Assembly (NCBI GenBank): GCA_020846655.1
Contig: JADLDL010000191.1
Coordinates: forward strand, 1 to 38,434
Source: Saprospiraceae bacterium
GTDB lineage: Bacteria > Bacteroidota > Bacteroidia > Chitinophagales > Saprospiraceae
Direction: 5' to 3'
Length of the DNA: 38,434 nucleotides
Part shown: positions 1-7,556 of the stretch, piece by piece
Layout of the letters: every line of letters begins with the position of its first letter
How positions within the stretch are numbered: position 1 is the stretch's first letter
Notes under the pieces: generated by a model
The model's database searches: none
What the model was told of the DNA's origin: nothing
Seen by the model: the letters and a program-made list of their open reading frames with translations, nothing else
Position numbers and translations under genes: made by a program

Positions 1-438
1 AAAATTGACCTCGGCATTGATTTTAGTTTTCTGCCACCGATACATGCCTCGCTCAACGCGCTGTCAGCCGTTATTTTGGTGGCGGCCTACTATTTTATCC
101 GGAACAAAAACATAATCATGCACCGGCGCGCCATTTATGCCGCTATGGTGTGCTCCGGCTTATTCCTGCTCTCCTACGTGCTGTATCATTTCACCACCCC
201 GGAGACGCGGTTTGGCGGCGAAGGCCTCGTTCGGACACTGTATTTCTTTATTCTGATCACCCACGTCGTCCTGGCTGCGGTTATTCTGCCATTTATTTTA
301 CTCACCTTTAACCGAGCCTACACCGGTCAATATGCCCGGCACCGGAAAATGGCACGCTGGGTGTTCCCGCTGTGGCTGTATGTAGCGATCACGGGCCCCA
401 TTTGTTACCTGATGTTGAAACCTTACTACGGTCAATAA
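1..438 (+). CDS. DUF420 family membrane protein (partial, 5' end outside window)
   Basis: The frame is open from base 1 and ends at TAA 436-438, so the N-terminus lies outside the window; a TTG at 76 is not a credible start because family-like sequence (PPIHASLNALSAV) precedes it. Four hydrophobic segments are visible, with the family-like pattern of a helix, a short basic loop (NKNIIMHRRAIY), and conserved histidines in helices (YVLYHFT, ITHVVLA). DUF420 proteins are small integral membrane proteins of unknown biochemistry. In Bacteroidota they usually sit beside cytochrome c oxidase and SCO1 assembly genes, so this is probably the 3' end of such a cluster (inference). The next gene follows after 13 bp and is likely co-transcribed. 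Confidence 0.8.
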   Translation, partial: KIDLGIDFSFLPPIHASLNALSAVILVAAYYFIRNKNIIMHRRAIYAAMVCSGLFLLSYVLYHFTTPETRFGGEGLVRTLYFFILITHVVLAAVILPFILLTFNRAYTGQYARHRKMARWVFPLWLYVAITGPICYLMLKPYYGQ

Positions 439-451
439 AACAAATTCGACG

Positions 452-733
452 ATGAAAAACGGACATAAATTCTGGATCGTTGCCAGTGTCGTGTTACTCC
501 TGTGCGTGTTTGCACAAACAGACTTGTGGTCGCAATGCCCCATGTGCCGGATGTCGGCCGAGTCCAACCTGAAAAATGGCGGCACGGATGGCCGGGGCTT
601 GAATGCCGGCATTTTATACATGCTGGTGCTGCCCTATCTGCTGGTGGGCTCAATTGGCCTCTGGTGGTGGCGAAACCGAAAACGGCAAGCCGAAGATATG
701 GAAGCCCCGGGAGATGCCCTGGTACACGAATAA
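452..733 (+). CDS. Small membrane protein with a CPMC motif
   Basis: A 93-residue protein with an N-terminal signal-anchor (residues 7-26), a short extracytoplasmic stretch with a CPMCR motif near residue 30, a second membrane helix (about 55-73) followed by WWWRNRKR, and an acidic tail. The two cysteines in CxxC spacing could bind a metal or a haem-related ligand, or form a disulfide; nothing in the sequence decides. It follows the DUF420 gene by 13 bp and ends just before a strong terminator, so it is probably the last gene of an oxidase-assembly-type operon. I recognise the small CPMC/two-helix layout from Bacteroidota but know no assigned function. Confidence 0.7.
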   Translation: MKNGHKFWIVASVVLLLCVFAQTDLWSQCPMCRMSAESNLKNGGTDGRGLNAGILYMLVLPYLLVGSIGLWWWRNRKRQAEDMEAPGDALVHE

Positions 734-743
734 TCTAAAAAAC

Positions 744-783
744 AAAAGCGCCATTCCCGAGTAAACCCGGGAATGGCGCTTTT
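744..783. terminator. Bidirectional rho-independent terminator
   Basis: Perfect 16-bp inverted repeat (arms 744-759 and 768-783) with an 8-nt loop. The arm begins with four A and the opposite arm ends in a T run, so it can terminate both the plus-strand operon ending at 733 and the minus-strand gene ending at 809. Confidence 0.9.
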
Positions 784-808
784 TACTTGATTCACTTGCC
801 GGCAAAAC

Positions 809-1303
809 CTATTTGAAGGTGTAGCGGGCACTCAAGGCGCCAAGGCCCTGGAAGTTTCCGTATCCGGCGTAGTAATTGTCGCCGATGAAGAAGGTCGGCA
901 TTACGTCAGCCGACAAGTTGAGTGGAATGCTGGCAAATTTGTAGTCTACACCGCCAACACCCAGGATACCAATGCTGGTAGACGCCAAATCGTTGTCAAA
1001 GTCATAATTCCAAAACTGGACAGCCGCGCCACCGCCGACGTACCAGGTGAAACCTTCGATCGAACCGATCGGGAAGTGGTGCTCGTAAGCAGCCCCTACG
1101 GTCGCGTAGCCATAACTGCCGTATCCACGAAATCCGGCAAAGGCTTCGATGGCACCGGGATCGCTCAGGAAATATTTGAAAGACACGCAGGTAGGATAGC
1201 CGAGGCGCAAGCCGATAGCCGCCTTGTAGGTGCTTTGGGCGTTCATGGCCACGAAGCAGCCAAGTACGAAAAGGACTGTGATGAGTGATTGTTTTGTACG
1301 CAT
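809..1303 (-). CDS. Small outer-membrane beta-barrel-like protein
   Basis: A 164-residue protein with a clear signal peptide (residues 1-22, cleavage after NAQ). The mature part has alternating aromatic/glycine strands (AIGLRLGYP, WYVGGGAAVQFW, LSADVMPTFFIGD) and ends in a beta-strand with a terminal aromatic residue (ARYTFK), as in 8-stranded outer-membrane barrels. The domain resembles the generic porin-family beta-barrel group of Bacteroidota. No specific function can be given. It is a single-gene unit with its own -7 box at 1329-1336 and the shared terminator at 744-783. Confidence 0.75.
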   Translation of the reverse strand: MRTKQSLITVLFVLGCFVAMNAQSTYKAAIGLRLGYPTCVSFKYFLSDPGAIEAFAGFRGYGSYGYATVGAAYEHHFPIGSIEGFTWYVGGGAAVQFWNYDFDNDLASTSIGILGVGGVDYKFASIPLNLSADVMPTFFIGDNYYAGYGNFQGLGALSARYTFK

Positions 1304-1328
1304 AAAATTGGATTTTAATAGTTCACAG

Positions 1329-1336
1329 CAAATCTA
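1329..1336 (-). promoter_or_regulatory. Bacteroidota -7 box (TAGATTTG) for the barrel gene
   Basis: TAGATTTG on the minus strand, matching TAnnTTTG, 25 bp before the start codon. No good -33 TTG is visible, so this rests on the -7 box and its position. Confidence 0.5.
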
Positions 1337-1463
1337 CTGTTTTTGGGGATTTCGCCGGCCGGAGTTTTTTTACAGATTCTCTACGAGGTCCGGTTGGGAG
1401 TGCCGACTTTTGTCCAGACTACTTGTCTAATCGTGTTTTTTAAGCGGTAAAAATTACCTGTTT

Positions 1464-1940
1464 ATGAAAATTGCTGTATTCCCCGGGTCTTTTGATCCGA
1501 TCACCGTTGGGCATGTTGACATGGTCAAACGCGCCTTGCCCCTGTTTGACGAGATCGTAGTGGCAGTAGGTGTCAATTCCACCAAAAAAACGTTGTTTAC
1601 CCTGGACCAGCGCCTGGAATGGATCCGACAGGTGTTTGCAAGCTACCCAAGTGTCCGGGTCGATTTTTTTCAAAACCTGACGGCGCACTATTGCCAGCGG
1701 ATCGGGGCGCGGTTTTTGCTGAGGGGCTTGCGCAATGGCTCTGATTTTGACTACGAAAAAACGATTTCCCAATTGAACCATATCGTTGGAGGCGGCATCG
1801 AAACCGTGTTCCTGATTGCCCAGCCGGAATTCTCGCACATCAGCAGTACCATTGTCCGGGAAATTATGGTAGGCGGCGGCGATGCTACGCCATTTTTACC
1901 TGCTGAAATCCACATTTCCCCTGAATTGCCCAAGGGCTGA
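1464..1940 (+). CDS. coaD: Phosphopantetheine adenylyltransferase
   Basis: Catalyses 4'-phosphopantetheine + ATP to dephospho-CoA + PPi, the penultimate step of coenzyme A synthesis, in the cytoplasm. At 158 residues it has the normal length of the family. The nucleotidyltransferase signature is present: PGSFDPITVGH at residues 8-18 (the GH of the T/HxGH motif) and the C-terminal ISSTIVRE corresponding to the ISSTxxR motif that binds ATP phosphates. LLRGLRNGSDFDYE is the conserved substrate-binding stretch. The start at ATG 1464 gives the canonical N-terminus. pruA follows 33 bp later and may be read through, though the two functions are unrelated. Confidence 0.97.
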   Translation: MKIAVFPGSFDPITVGHVDMVKRALPLFDEIVVAVGVNSTKKTLFTLDQRLEWIRQVFASYPSVRVDFFQNLTAHYCQRIGARFLLRGLRNGSDFDYEKTISQLNHIVGGGIETVFLIAQPEFSHISSTIVREIMVGGGDATPFLPAEIHISPELPKG

Positions 1941-1973
1941 GTCTTTTCATTTGCTTAACCATTCCAAAATTAT

Positions 1974-3605
1974 ATGTCTGACGCAATTTTTTCCGTTCCC
2001 ACACCGGTCAATGAACCCGTATTAAATTACGCACCGGGCTCACCCGAAAAAGCCGCCCTGAAAGCCGCCCTGGCGGAGATGAAATCCCAGAAACTGGACA
2101 TTCCGATGTTCATCAATGGCCAGCAACTGCGCACCGATCACAAAGTGGCCATTCATCCACCACATGAAATCAGCCATACCCTCGGCCATTTCTCCAAGGG
2201 AAACGCCACGCATGTAAAACAGGCGATTGAGGCTGCGCTGGCGGCTAAGCCAGCCTGGGAAGCCATGCCTTGGGAAGAGCGGGCTGCCATTTTTTTGAAG
2301 GCGGCAGACCTCTTGGCCGGCCCCTTCCGGGCCAAAATGAACGCCGCTACGATGCTCTGCCAAAGCAAAAATCCGTTTCAAGCCGAAATTGATTGCGTGT
2401 GCGAACTGGTCGACTTCTGGCGCTTCAATGCCTGGTTCATGCAGGAAATCTACCGCCAACAACCCCTGAGCCCCCGGAATACCTGGAACCGGCTCGACTG
2501 GCGCCCCCTGGAAGGGTTTATTTTTGCCCTCACCCCGTTCAACTTCACCTCTATTGCCGGCAACCTGCCGACAGCGCCCGCCATGCTCGGCAATGTCGCC
2601 ATTTGGAAACCCGCCGAATCGCAGGTGTATTCTGCAGCGGTGATTATGGAAATCCTGGAAGCCGCCGGCCTGCCACCAGGCGTAATTAATCTGGTGTATG
2701 CCGACGGGCCAGTGGTTGGTGAAGCGGTGTTCGCACACCCCGATTTTGCCGGACTGCATTTTACCGGGAGCACCAAAGTGTTCCAGGCGCTCTGGAAAAC
2801 TATCGGTGAAAACATCCACAAGTACAAAACATACCCGCGCATCGTTGGCGAAACCGGCGGCAAAGACTTCGTGCTGGCGCACCCTTCGGCCGATCCAAAA
2901 GCAGTGGCGGTGGCCTTATCGCGCGGCGCGTTTGAGTTTCAGGGGCAAAAATGTTCGGCTGCTTCGCGCGCCTACATCCCCAAGAGCCTTTGGAAGGCGG
3001 TGAAAACCTACCTCCTGGAAGACCTGGTCGATATGAAAATGGGCAACCCCGAAGACTTCACCCATTTCTTCAATGCGGTGATCGATGAGCGGGCCTTCGA
3101 CAAAATTTCCAGCTACATCGCCCAAGCCCGCAATTCGGAGCAGGCGACCATCATCGCAGGCGGCGGCTACGACAAATCAAAGGGCTATTTTATTGAACCT
3201 ACTGTGATTGAGGCGAATGATCCAAAGTACCTGACGATGTGCGAAGAAATTTTCGGGCCGGTGTTGACGATTTACGTGTATGAGGACAAGAAATTCGAGC
3301 AAACCCTGGACCTGGTCAACAGCACCTCGCCGTATGCCCTGACCGGCGCTATTTTCGCGCGCGAACGGGCGGCGGTGGTTCTGGCCAGCCAAAAATTGCG
3401 GCACGCTGCCGGTAATTTCTACATCAACGACACGCCGACCGGCGCGGTAGTAGGCCAGCAGCCCTTTGGCGGCGGCAGGGCTTCGGGTACCAACGACAAA
3501 GCCGGCTCCATTTTGAACATGTATCGCTGGCTGTCGCCGCGTACGATCAAGGAAAATTTTGTTTCGCCGACAGATTACCGGTATCCGTTCCAGCAGGAGG
3601 CCTGA
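1974..3605 (+). CDS. pruA: L-glutamate gamma-semialdehyde (1-pyrroline-5-carboxylate) dehydrogenase
   Basis: NAD-dependent oxidation of glutamate semialdehyde to glutamate, the second step of proline breakdown. The 543-residue protein has the full aldehyde dehydrogenase fold: FTGSTKVF (about 263-270, NAD binding), ETGGKD with the general-base Glu293, and GQKCSAASR with the nucleophile Cys327. EEIFGPV and the C-terminal PFGGGRASGTNDKAG are also present. The length, the N-terminal extension and the KDFVLAHPSAD stretch fit the monofunctional eukaryote-like P5CDH group typical of Bacteroidota rather than a bifunctional PutA. No proline dehydrogenase gene is in the window. A strong terminator follows at 3633-3667. 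Confidence 0.95.
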   Translation: MSDAIFSVPTPVNEPVLNYAPGSPEKAALKAALAEMKSQKLDIPMFINGQQLRTDHKVAIHPPHEISHTLGHFSKGNATHVKQAIEAALAAKPAWEAMPWEERAAIFLKAADLLAGPFRAKMNAATMLCQSKNPFQAEIDCVCELVDFWRFNAWFMQEIYRQQPLSPRNTWNRLDWRPLEGFIFALTPFNFTSIAGNLPTAPAMLGNVAIWKPAESQVYSAAVIMEILEAAGLPPGVINLVYADGPVVGEAVFAHPDFAGLHFTGSTKVFQALWKTIGENIHKYKTYPRIVGETGGKDFVLAHPSADPKAVAVALSRGAFEFQGQKCSAASRAYIPKSLWKAVKTYLLEDLVDMKMGNPEDFTHFFNAVIDERAFDKISSYIAQARNSEQATIIAGGGYDKSKGYFIEPTVIEANDPKYLTMCEEIFGPVLTIYVYEDKKFEQTLDLVNSTSPYALTGAIFARERAAVVLASQKLRHAAGNFYINDTPTGAVVGQQPFGGGRASGTNDKAGSILNMYRWLSPRTIKENFVSPTDYRYPFQQEA

Positions 3606-3632
3606 ACAGTACACGGCAAGAGGCACATACGA

Positions 3633-3667
3633 AAAGCGGCTGACCGGACAACCCGGTCAGCCGCTTT
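3633..3667. terminator. Bidirectional terminator between pruA and rplS
   Basis: Perfect 15-bp inverted repeat (3633-3647 / 3653-3667) with a 5-nt loop, A-rich on one side and T-ending on the other. It lies between the convergent genes pruA (ends 3605) and rplS (ends 3688). Confidence 0.9.
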
Positions 3668-3687
3668 AGTATACGACTGAGGTATGT

Positions 3688-4059
3688 TTAGTTGGCGGAG
3701 TTGAAGAATTTCAACTCTTTGATCCGGGCTTTTTTGCCCACCAATCCGCGCAGGTAGTACAGACGTGCCCGACGAACGCGGCCGCGTTTTATGACCTGAA
3801 CACCGGCGATGTTTGGATTGGAATACGCAAAGATACGCTCAACCCCAACACCATGCGACATCGTGCGGACCGTGAAGGTGCGGGTGAGGCCGTGTCCTTT
3901 GATTTGAATGACGTCGCCGCGAAAATCCTGTTCGCGCGTTTTGTCACCCTCTACGATTTTATACTTCACCACAATCGTATCACCGGTTTTGAAACTCGGG
4001 AATTCCGGCGCACTCAGGAGTTGACCGTGGATAAACTGGATGGCTTCCAATTCTTTCAT
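3688..4059 (-). CDS. rplS: 50S ribosomal protein L19
   Basis: Structural protein of the large ribosomal subunit, located at the interface with the 30S subunit. The 123-residue length is normal. Family sequence is clear: FKTGDTIVVKYKIVEG, FRGDVIQIKGHG, FTVRTMSHGVGVERIFAYSNPNI, and the C-terminal RGRVRRARLYYLRGLVGKKARIKE. It appears as a single-gene unit here, whereas many bacteria place it in rpsP-rimM-trmD-rplS; those neighbours are not in this window. A TACCTTTG promoter box lies at 4099-4106. Confidence 0.98.
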   Translation of the reverse strand: MKELEAIQFIHGQLLSAPEFPSFKTGDTIVVKYKIVEGDKTREQDFRGDVIQIKGHGLTRTFTVRTMSHGVGVERIFAYSNPNIAGVQVIKRGRVRRARLYYLRGLVGKKARIKELKFFNSAN

Positions 4060-4098
4060 GTTATTCTAAAAATTATTACCGATTCAAATAAAGAGGCG

Positions 4099-4106
4099 CA
4101 AAGGTA
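4099..4106 (-). promoter_or_regulatory. -7 box (TACCTTTG) of the rplS promoter
   Basis: TACCTTTG on the minus strand, about 40 bp before the rplS start. The A-tract at 4122-4130 and a perfect 20-bp palindrome at 4134-4153 lie immediately upstream. Confidence 0.6.
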
Positions 4107-4133
4107 AGGTCCCATGCCAGGAAAAAAAAATTT

Positions 4134-4153
4134 TGTTTGAAAAATTTCAAACA
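4134..4153. promoter_or_regulatory. Perfect 20-bp palindrome, operator-like, in the rplS-yceI gap
   Basis: Two 9-bp arms around an AA centre, half-site TTTCAAACA. Related half-sites occur again at 4307 (TTTCAACAT), 4330 and 4356 (TTTAAACAT) in front of the YceI gene. The length and symmetry suit a dimeric winged-helix repressor such as a MarR-family protein; no such regulator gene is in the window. The rest of this 340-bp gap shows no gene. Confidence 0.45.
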
Positions 4154-4320
4154 GAAAACAAGGCGCTGCGGAAGGGCTAAGTACTTGCTTTACAAGTTCC
4201 TGTTGCAGGCTGCGACAAGCCAGGGGCAGATGGTGCTCATCGGATGTGCGTAAAATTCAATTGCCCGGCTGCCATCGGGGAGTAGTTTCAAATGATATGT
4301 TAAGTGTTTCAACATTTATA

Positions 4321-4348
4321 TTGGATACATTTAAACATTCTACTTTTG
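4321..4348 (+). promoter_or_regulatory. Bacteroidota promoter for the YceI gene with flanking TTTAAACAT repeats
   Basis: A -33 TTG at 4321-4323, a 17-bp spacer and the -7 box TACTTTTG at 4341-4348. The spacer holds TTTAAACAT at 4330-4338, and the same 9-mer recurs at 4356-4364 just after the box, so a protein bound there would cover the promoter. Confidence 0.65.
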
Positions 4349-4399
4349 TCAGGCGTTTAAACATGCATCAAGTCACCGTTCTAAAACAACTAAGTAAAC

Positions 4400-4981
4400 A
4401 TGAAAAAACTCTTTTTCCTCCCGCTCCTCGCCATCCTGGCTATGGCTGCTACGGCAGTTCAAAACTACAATGTTGACGTGAACAACAGCGTCATTGTATG
4501 GAAAGGGTACAAAGTTACCGGCCAGCATACCGGCACGGTAAAAGTGAAAAACGGCAACCTGCAACTGACCGACGGCAAACTGACCGGCGGCTCGTTTGAC
4601 ATCGACATGAATTCTATCACGGATACCGATATGGAACCGGAATACGCTGCCAAACTGGTTGGCCACCTGAAAAGCGATGATTTCTTTGGCGTCAGCAAAT
4701 TCCCGACGGCAAAATTTGTGATCACGCGCGCCATCCCGCAGGATACCAAGGGCAACTACAAAATCATCGGCAACCTGACGATCAAAGAAACGACCAAAGA
4801 AGTGAAGTTTGCAGCCAATGTTGCCGATCAAAATGGCAAACTGACGGCAACTGGCCAACTGAAAATTGACCGCTCCGAGTACAATGTCCGCTACGGTTCG
4901 GGTTCTTTTTTCGACGATCTGGGCGACAAAACCATCTACGACGAGTTTGATCTGAATGTAACGCTTGTTGCCAATAAATAA
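4400..4981 (+). CDS. YceI family secreted protein
   Basis: A 193-residue protein with a signal peptide (residues 1-20). The mature part is a YceI domain, a lipocalin-like barrel that in characterised relatives binds polyisoprenoid or other amphipathic lipids in the periplasm. Family features are visible: NSVIVWKGYKVTGQHTG near the start, GGSFDIDMNSI, LKSDDFFGVSKFPTAKFVIT, and the C-terminal LKIDRSEYNVRYGSGSFFDDLGD. Its ligand is unknown here. The upstream repeats suggest control by a dimeric repressor. It is a single-gene unit ended by the hairpin at 4999-5033. Confidence 0.92.
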   Translation: MKKLFFLPLLAILAMAATAVQNYNVDVNNSVIVWKGYKVTGQHTGTVKVKNGNLQLTDGKLTGGSFDIDMNSITDTDMEPEYAAKLVGHLKSDDFFGVSKFPTAKFVITRAIPQDTKGNYKIIGNLTIKETTKEVKFAANVADQNGKLTATGQLKIDRSEYNVRYGSGSFFDDLGDKTIYDEFDLNVTLVANK

Positions 4982-4998
4982 TTGAAAAACAAGATGTT

Positions 4999-5033
4999 AA
5001 GCCGCCTGTCCCGCTGTACGGGGCAGGCGGCTT
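4999..5033 (+). terminator. Rho-independent terminator after the YceI gene
   Basis: A 14-bp GC-rich stem (4999-5012 / 5020-5033, one G-U pair) with a 7-nt loop, followed by TGTTTTT. Confidence 0.88.
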
Positions 5034-5075
5034 TGTTTTTAGCAGATGGCGATAGCCAGGCATTCCATTTTCCCC

Positions 5076-5083
5076 TACCTTTG
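5076..5083 (+). promoter_or_regulatory. -7 box (TACCTTTG) upstream of the T9SS cargo gene
   Basis: TACCTTTG at 5076-5083. The upstream GTG of the longest frame begins at 5083, inside this box, which supports the ATG at 5176 as the true start. Confidence 0.55.
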
Positions 5084-5175
5084 TGCGGCTAAATCTGATC
5101 CCCCTTGTACGATGGGGAACGGTTTTGGCGTTAGAAGGGAAATTTGAATTTTATTGGTCAAACACATACTATCCC

Positions 5176-6351
5176 ATGCTTCGTAATACTTCCTTTGCCG
5201 TATTGGTCACCGGGCTGCTCAGCCTCGGTGCTTACCAGTCTGGAAATCCGAAGTTTGCAGACCGGCCTTTTCCAGTAAACTCCTCCGTAGCCCGCTTTTT
5301 TCTGGATGATGCCCGCCCTGCGCCGGAAGAAACCGCCGCGTCTGAATTGGCAGAAGCCGACTCCGTGAGCAGCGACCTGCATATTCTGATGCTCAACTAC
5401 ACAGCCTACGATAGCATGTATGTGGCTAAAGTTCGGCACCTGATCAGCAAACGTTTGCCTGGCGTTACGCTGACCGATTTTTGGGATGGTAGCGCTGAGG
5501 AGTTGGACAATGCTCTGCAGGGACATCAGATTGTAGTGATTACCTACCCAGCCGGCGGTTCCAAATCTAAAGTGAAAGCCTACGGCAAAGCGCTGGCGCA
5601 GTTTGTCCGGCAGGGTGGGGCAGTGGTGTTTAGTGGCACGGATATTTTTGGAACCCTGCAACAGTACGGGCTCCTGGAAGTTGATTTTGGATACTACTGC
5701 AAAGACCTGGATATTCAGGAAACCGACCCCGGCCATCCGGTCCTGCGCGGCGTACCCAGCCAGTTTTCGATGGCCAACTATGCTTATCCGCTGGATATTT
5801 CAGATCCGGCCTTTATCACCCTGGCCGATGTGAGCGATTGCCCAACCCTGGGCTACAAGCCATTGGGGGCGGGGAAAGTGGTCTACCTGGGCCTGGAGTA
5901 CTATTTTGATGAATCGGCCTCCACCCGGATTTTGGAAAATACCCTCCGCTGGCTGGCGCCGCCTTCCCGGCGCAATACCGCGCTGAGCACCCGGGGCCCG
6001 GCAGATACGCCGCTGCTATCGCCAGGCGCCCTGAAACACAGCGAGGAGACTTTGTATGCCGGAAGTGGTCGCTCACAAGCCGCCGCAGCGGCGTTTGAAA
6101 TCAAGATCTTTCCCAACCCGTATTTCGACAAAGCCACGCTGGACCTAAACCTGCAACGCCCCGAACCCGTAACCGTGGAAATGACAGACGAAACAGGTGT
6201 GATCGTGGCGGTTTTGCTGCCTTCCCGCCTGCTCAACGCGGGCTTGTACCGCCTGGATGTGCCGAACTTGCCGACGGGCGTGTATTTTGTAAAATGCCAG
6301 ATTGGAAACCAATCGACGGTGCGCAAAGTGGTCAAAGTATCGGCGCAATAA
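5176..6351 (+). CDS. Secreted protein with glutamine-amidotransferase-like fold and T9SS sorting domain
   Basis: Start set at ATG 5176 (391 residues), which opens with a signal peptide (MLRNTSFAVLVTGLLSL); the longer frame begins inside the promoter box. After a low-complexity linker comes an alpha/beta region (LHILMLNYTAYDS, VVITYPAGG, GGAVVFSGTDIF, GHPVLRGV, GKVVYLGLEYYFD) that resembles the ThuA-like/class I glutamine-amidotransferase-like fold, without an obvious catalytic Cys-His-Glu set. The C-terminal ~85 residues are a type IX secretion sorting domain (IFPNPYFDKATL ... GVYFVKCQIG ... VVKV). It is probably exported across the outer membrane and released or surface-attached. Its substrate or partner is unknown. 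Confidence 0.8.
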   Translation: MLRNTSFAVLVTGLLSLGAYQSGNPKFADRPFPVNSSVARFFLDDARPAPEETAASELAEADSVSSDLHILMLNYTAYDSMYVAKVRHLISKRLPGVTLTDFWDGSAEELDNALQGHQIVVITYPAGGSKSKVKAYGKALAQFVRQGGAVVFSGTDIFGTLQQYGLLEVDFGYYCKDLDIQETDPGHPVLRGVPSQFSMANYAYPLDISDPAFITLADVSDCPTLGYKPLGAGKVVYLGLEYYFDESASTRILENTLRWLAPPSRRNTALSTRGPADTPLLSPGALKHSEETLYAGSGRSQAAAAAFEIKIFPNPYFDKATLDLNLQRPEPVTVEMTDETGVIVAVLLPSRLLNAGLYRLDVPNLPTGVYFVKCQIGNQSTVRKVVKVSAQ

Positions 6352-6384
6352 GTATCAGCGCCCTCTTGATCCGGTGGACACCTG

Positions 6385-6410
6385 AGCCGCACACCCAAGG
6401 CCGTGCGGCT
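6385..6410 (+). terminator. Possible weak terminator after the T9SS cargo gene
   Basis: An 8-bp inverted repeat (6385-6392 / 6403-6410) with a 10-nt loop, followed within 10 bp by a T-rich tract. Modest stem, so only a candidate. Confidence 0.4.
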
Positions 6411-6509
6411 ATACTACTTATTTTTTCCTTATTTTCTGCTTAACACAAGGAGACTTCCCCTGCTTGCGGCGATATTTGTTTTGCTTTCTTAATAAACCTT
6501 GCAAACCAG

Positions 6510-7556
6510 ATGTACCGCTCCTTGTCTTTCCGGCAATTGCTGCCTGCCCTTGCCCTGCTCGTGCCCCTGCTGGCGCCATCCGCCGCCACTGCCCAACCAA
6601 CGAAGCGCCTGACCATGGAACTTCGTTTCGGCATCAACTGTAACCTCTACAATTTCAACCCGTTCAACGGTAAGCGTAAACAAAAATTTCCGGGCCTGCG
6701 CGCCTTCGGAAGTTTTATTGTCGTCGGTGAAATCAACAGATACCTGATGACCAATTATGCGGCCTCGCTGTCGGTCTACAACAAATCCTTGGGCAACAAC
6801 CTCAGTCCCTTGGTCTCCGACATCCAAATTGATTTTGTCAACACCGTTTCGGTCGGGACGGGCTGGGATTTTGGCCGCAACGGCCGGGTCATGAATTTTG
6901 ATAATAATTCGGTAGCCTATCAAAAATACCTGCGCACGATCAACAACAGCCCTTTTTACAACCTGAAACACCACTACGAAAGCGCGCTGTTCCTGTCCAC
7001 CAATTTTTTGATCAACAACCACCACCGCAACCAAACCGTCGGTTCGCTGAGCTTCACCTTTGGCGATTTCTCGCTCAATTATTACAACGACGGGGCGCCG
7101 CCCATTTCCACCTTTAACCTGGGCGATGGGTTTGACCGCTACTGGACGGGCGGGCTACTCCTGATGGGCCACTCCAACGAGGGTTTTAACCGGGTGGAAC
7201 TCAGTTTTGATCAATTCACCGGCTACTCGCCGCTGGTGTACGAACTGTCCAATTTGCTCGGCATCGATATCCCGAAATACGAAACAGCCGACAGTACTCA
7301 GAAAACTAAGGCTGCGCAAACCAAAGCGCGGTTTTCCAGCTCTTCCTTCAACTCCTCGGCCTACAACCTGAAAATTTATTTTGATCCGAATTATGCCTTC
7401 GACATCGGGGTGCTGGGTTCTTTAACCAAAAACGAAACCCATTTTTCCCTGCAAGATATTATCCACATCAATGGGCGGTATTCGCTTCACCCCAACAAAG
7501 ACATCAACCGCTTTTACATCGGCCTCAGCTACAACCAGTCTGCATATGAAAAATAA
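6510..7556 (+). CDS. Secreted/outer-membrane beta-rich protein, unrecognised
   Basis: A 348-residue protein with a signal peptide (residues 1-28, ending ATAQ). The mature part is rich in short amphipathic strands with aromatic and glycine residues (FGSFIVVGEINRYL, GSLSFTFGDFSLNYYNDG, DRYWTGGLLLMGHS, YNLKIYFDPNYAFDIGVLG), consistent with a barrel or beta-sandwich. A passing likeness of the GDGFDRYWTGG region to the Bacterial toxin 23 domain is too weak to use. It overlaps the next gene by 11 bp, so the two are probably translated together and may form one envelope complex. No function assigned. Confidence 0.65.
   Translation: MYRSLSFRQLLPALALLVPLLAPSAATAQPTKRLTMELRFGINCNLYNFNPFNGKRKQKFPGLRAFGSFIVVGEINRYLMTNYAASLSVYNKSLGNNLSPLVSDIQIDFVNTVSVGTGWDFGRNGRVMNFDNNSVAYQKYLRTINNSPFYNLKHHYESALFLSTNFLINNHHRNQTVGSLSFTFGDFSLNYYNDGAPPISTFNLGDGFDRYWTGGLLLMGHSNEGFNRVELSFDQFTGYSPLVYELSNLLGIDIPKYETADSTQKTKAAQTKARFSSSSFNSSAYNLKIYFDPNYAFDIGVLGSLTKNETHFSLQDIIHINGRYSLHPNKDINRFYIGLSYNQSAYEK

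Noticed and set aside
2040-2882. 280-codon minus-strand frame
   Set aside because: Shadow of pruA; no domain and no promoter.
6510-7556. Polymorphic toxin (Bacterial toxin 23) call
   Set aside because: The similarity is limited to a short GDGFDRYWTGG stretch and general beta composition, and no immunity gene or toxin delivery domain is present.
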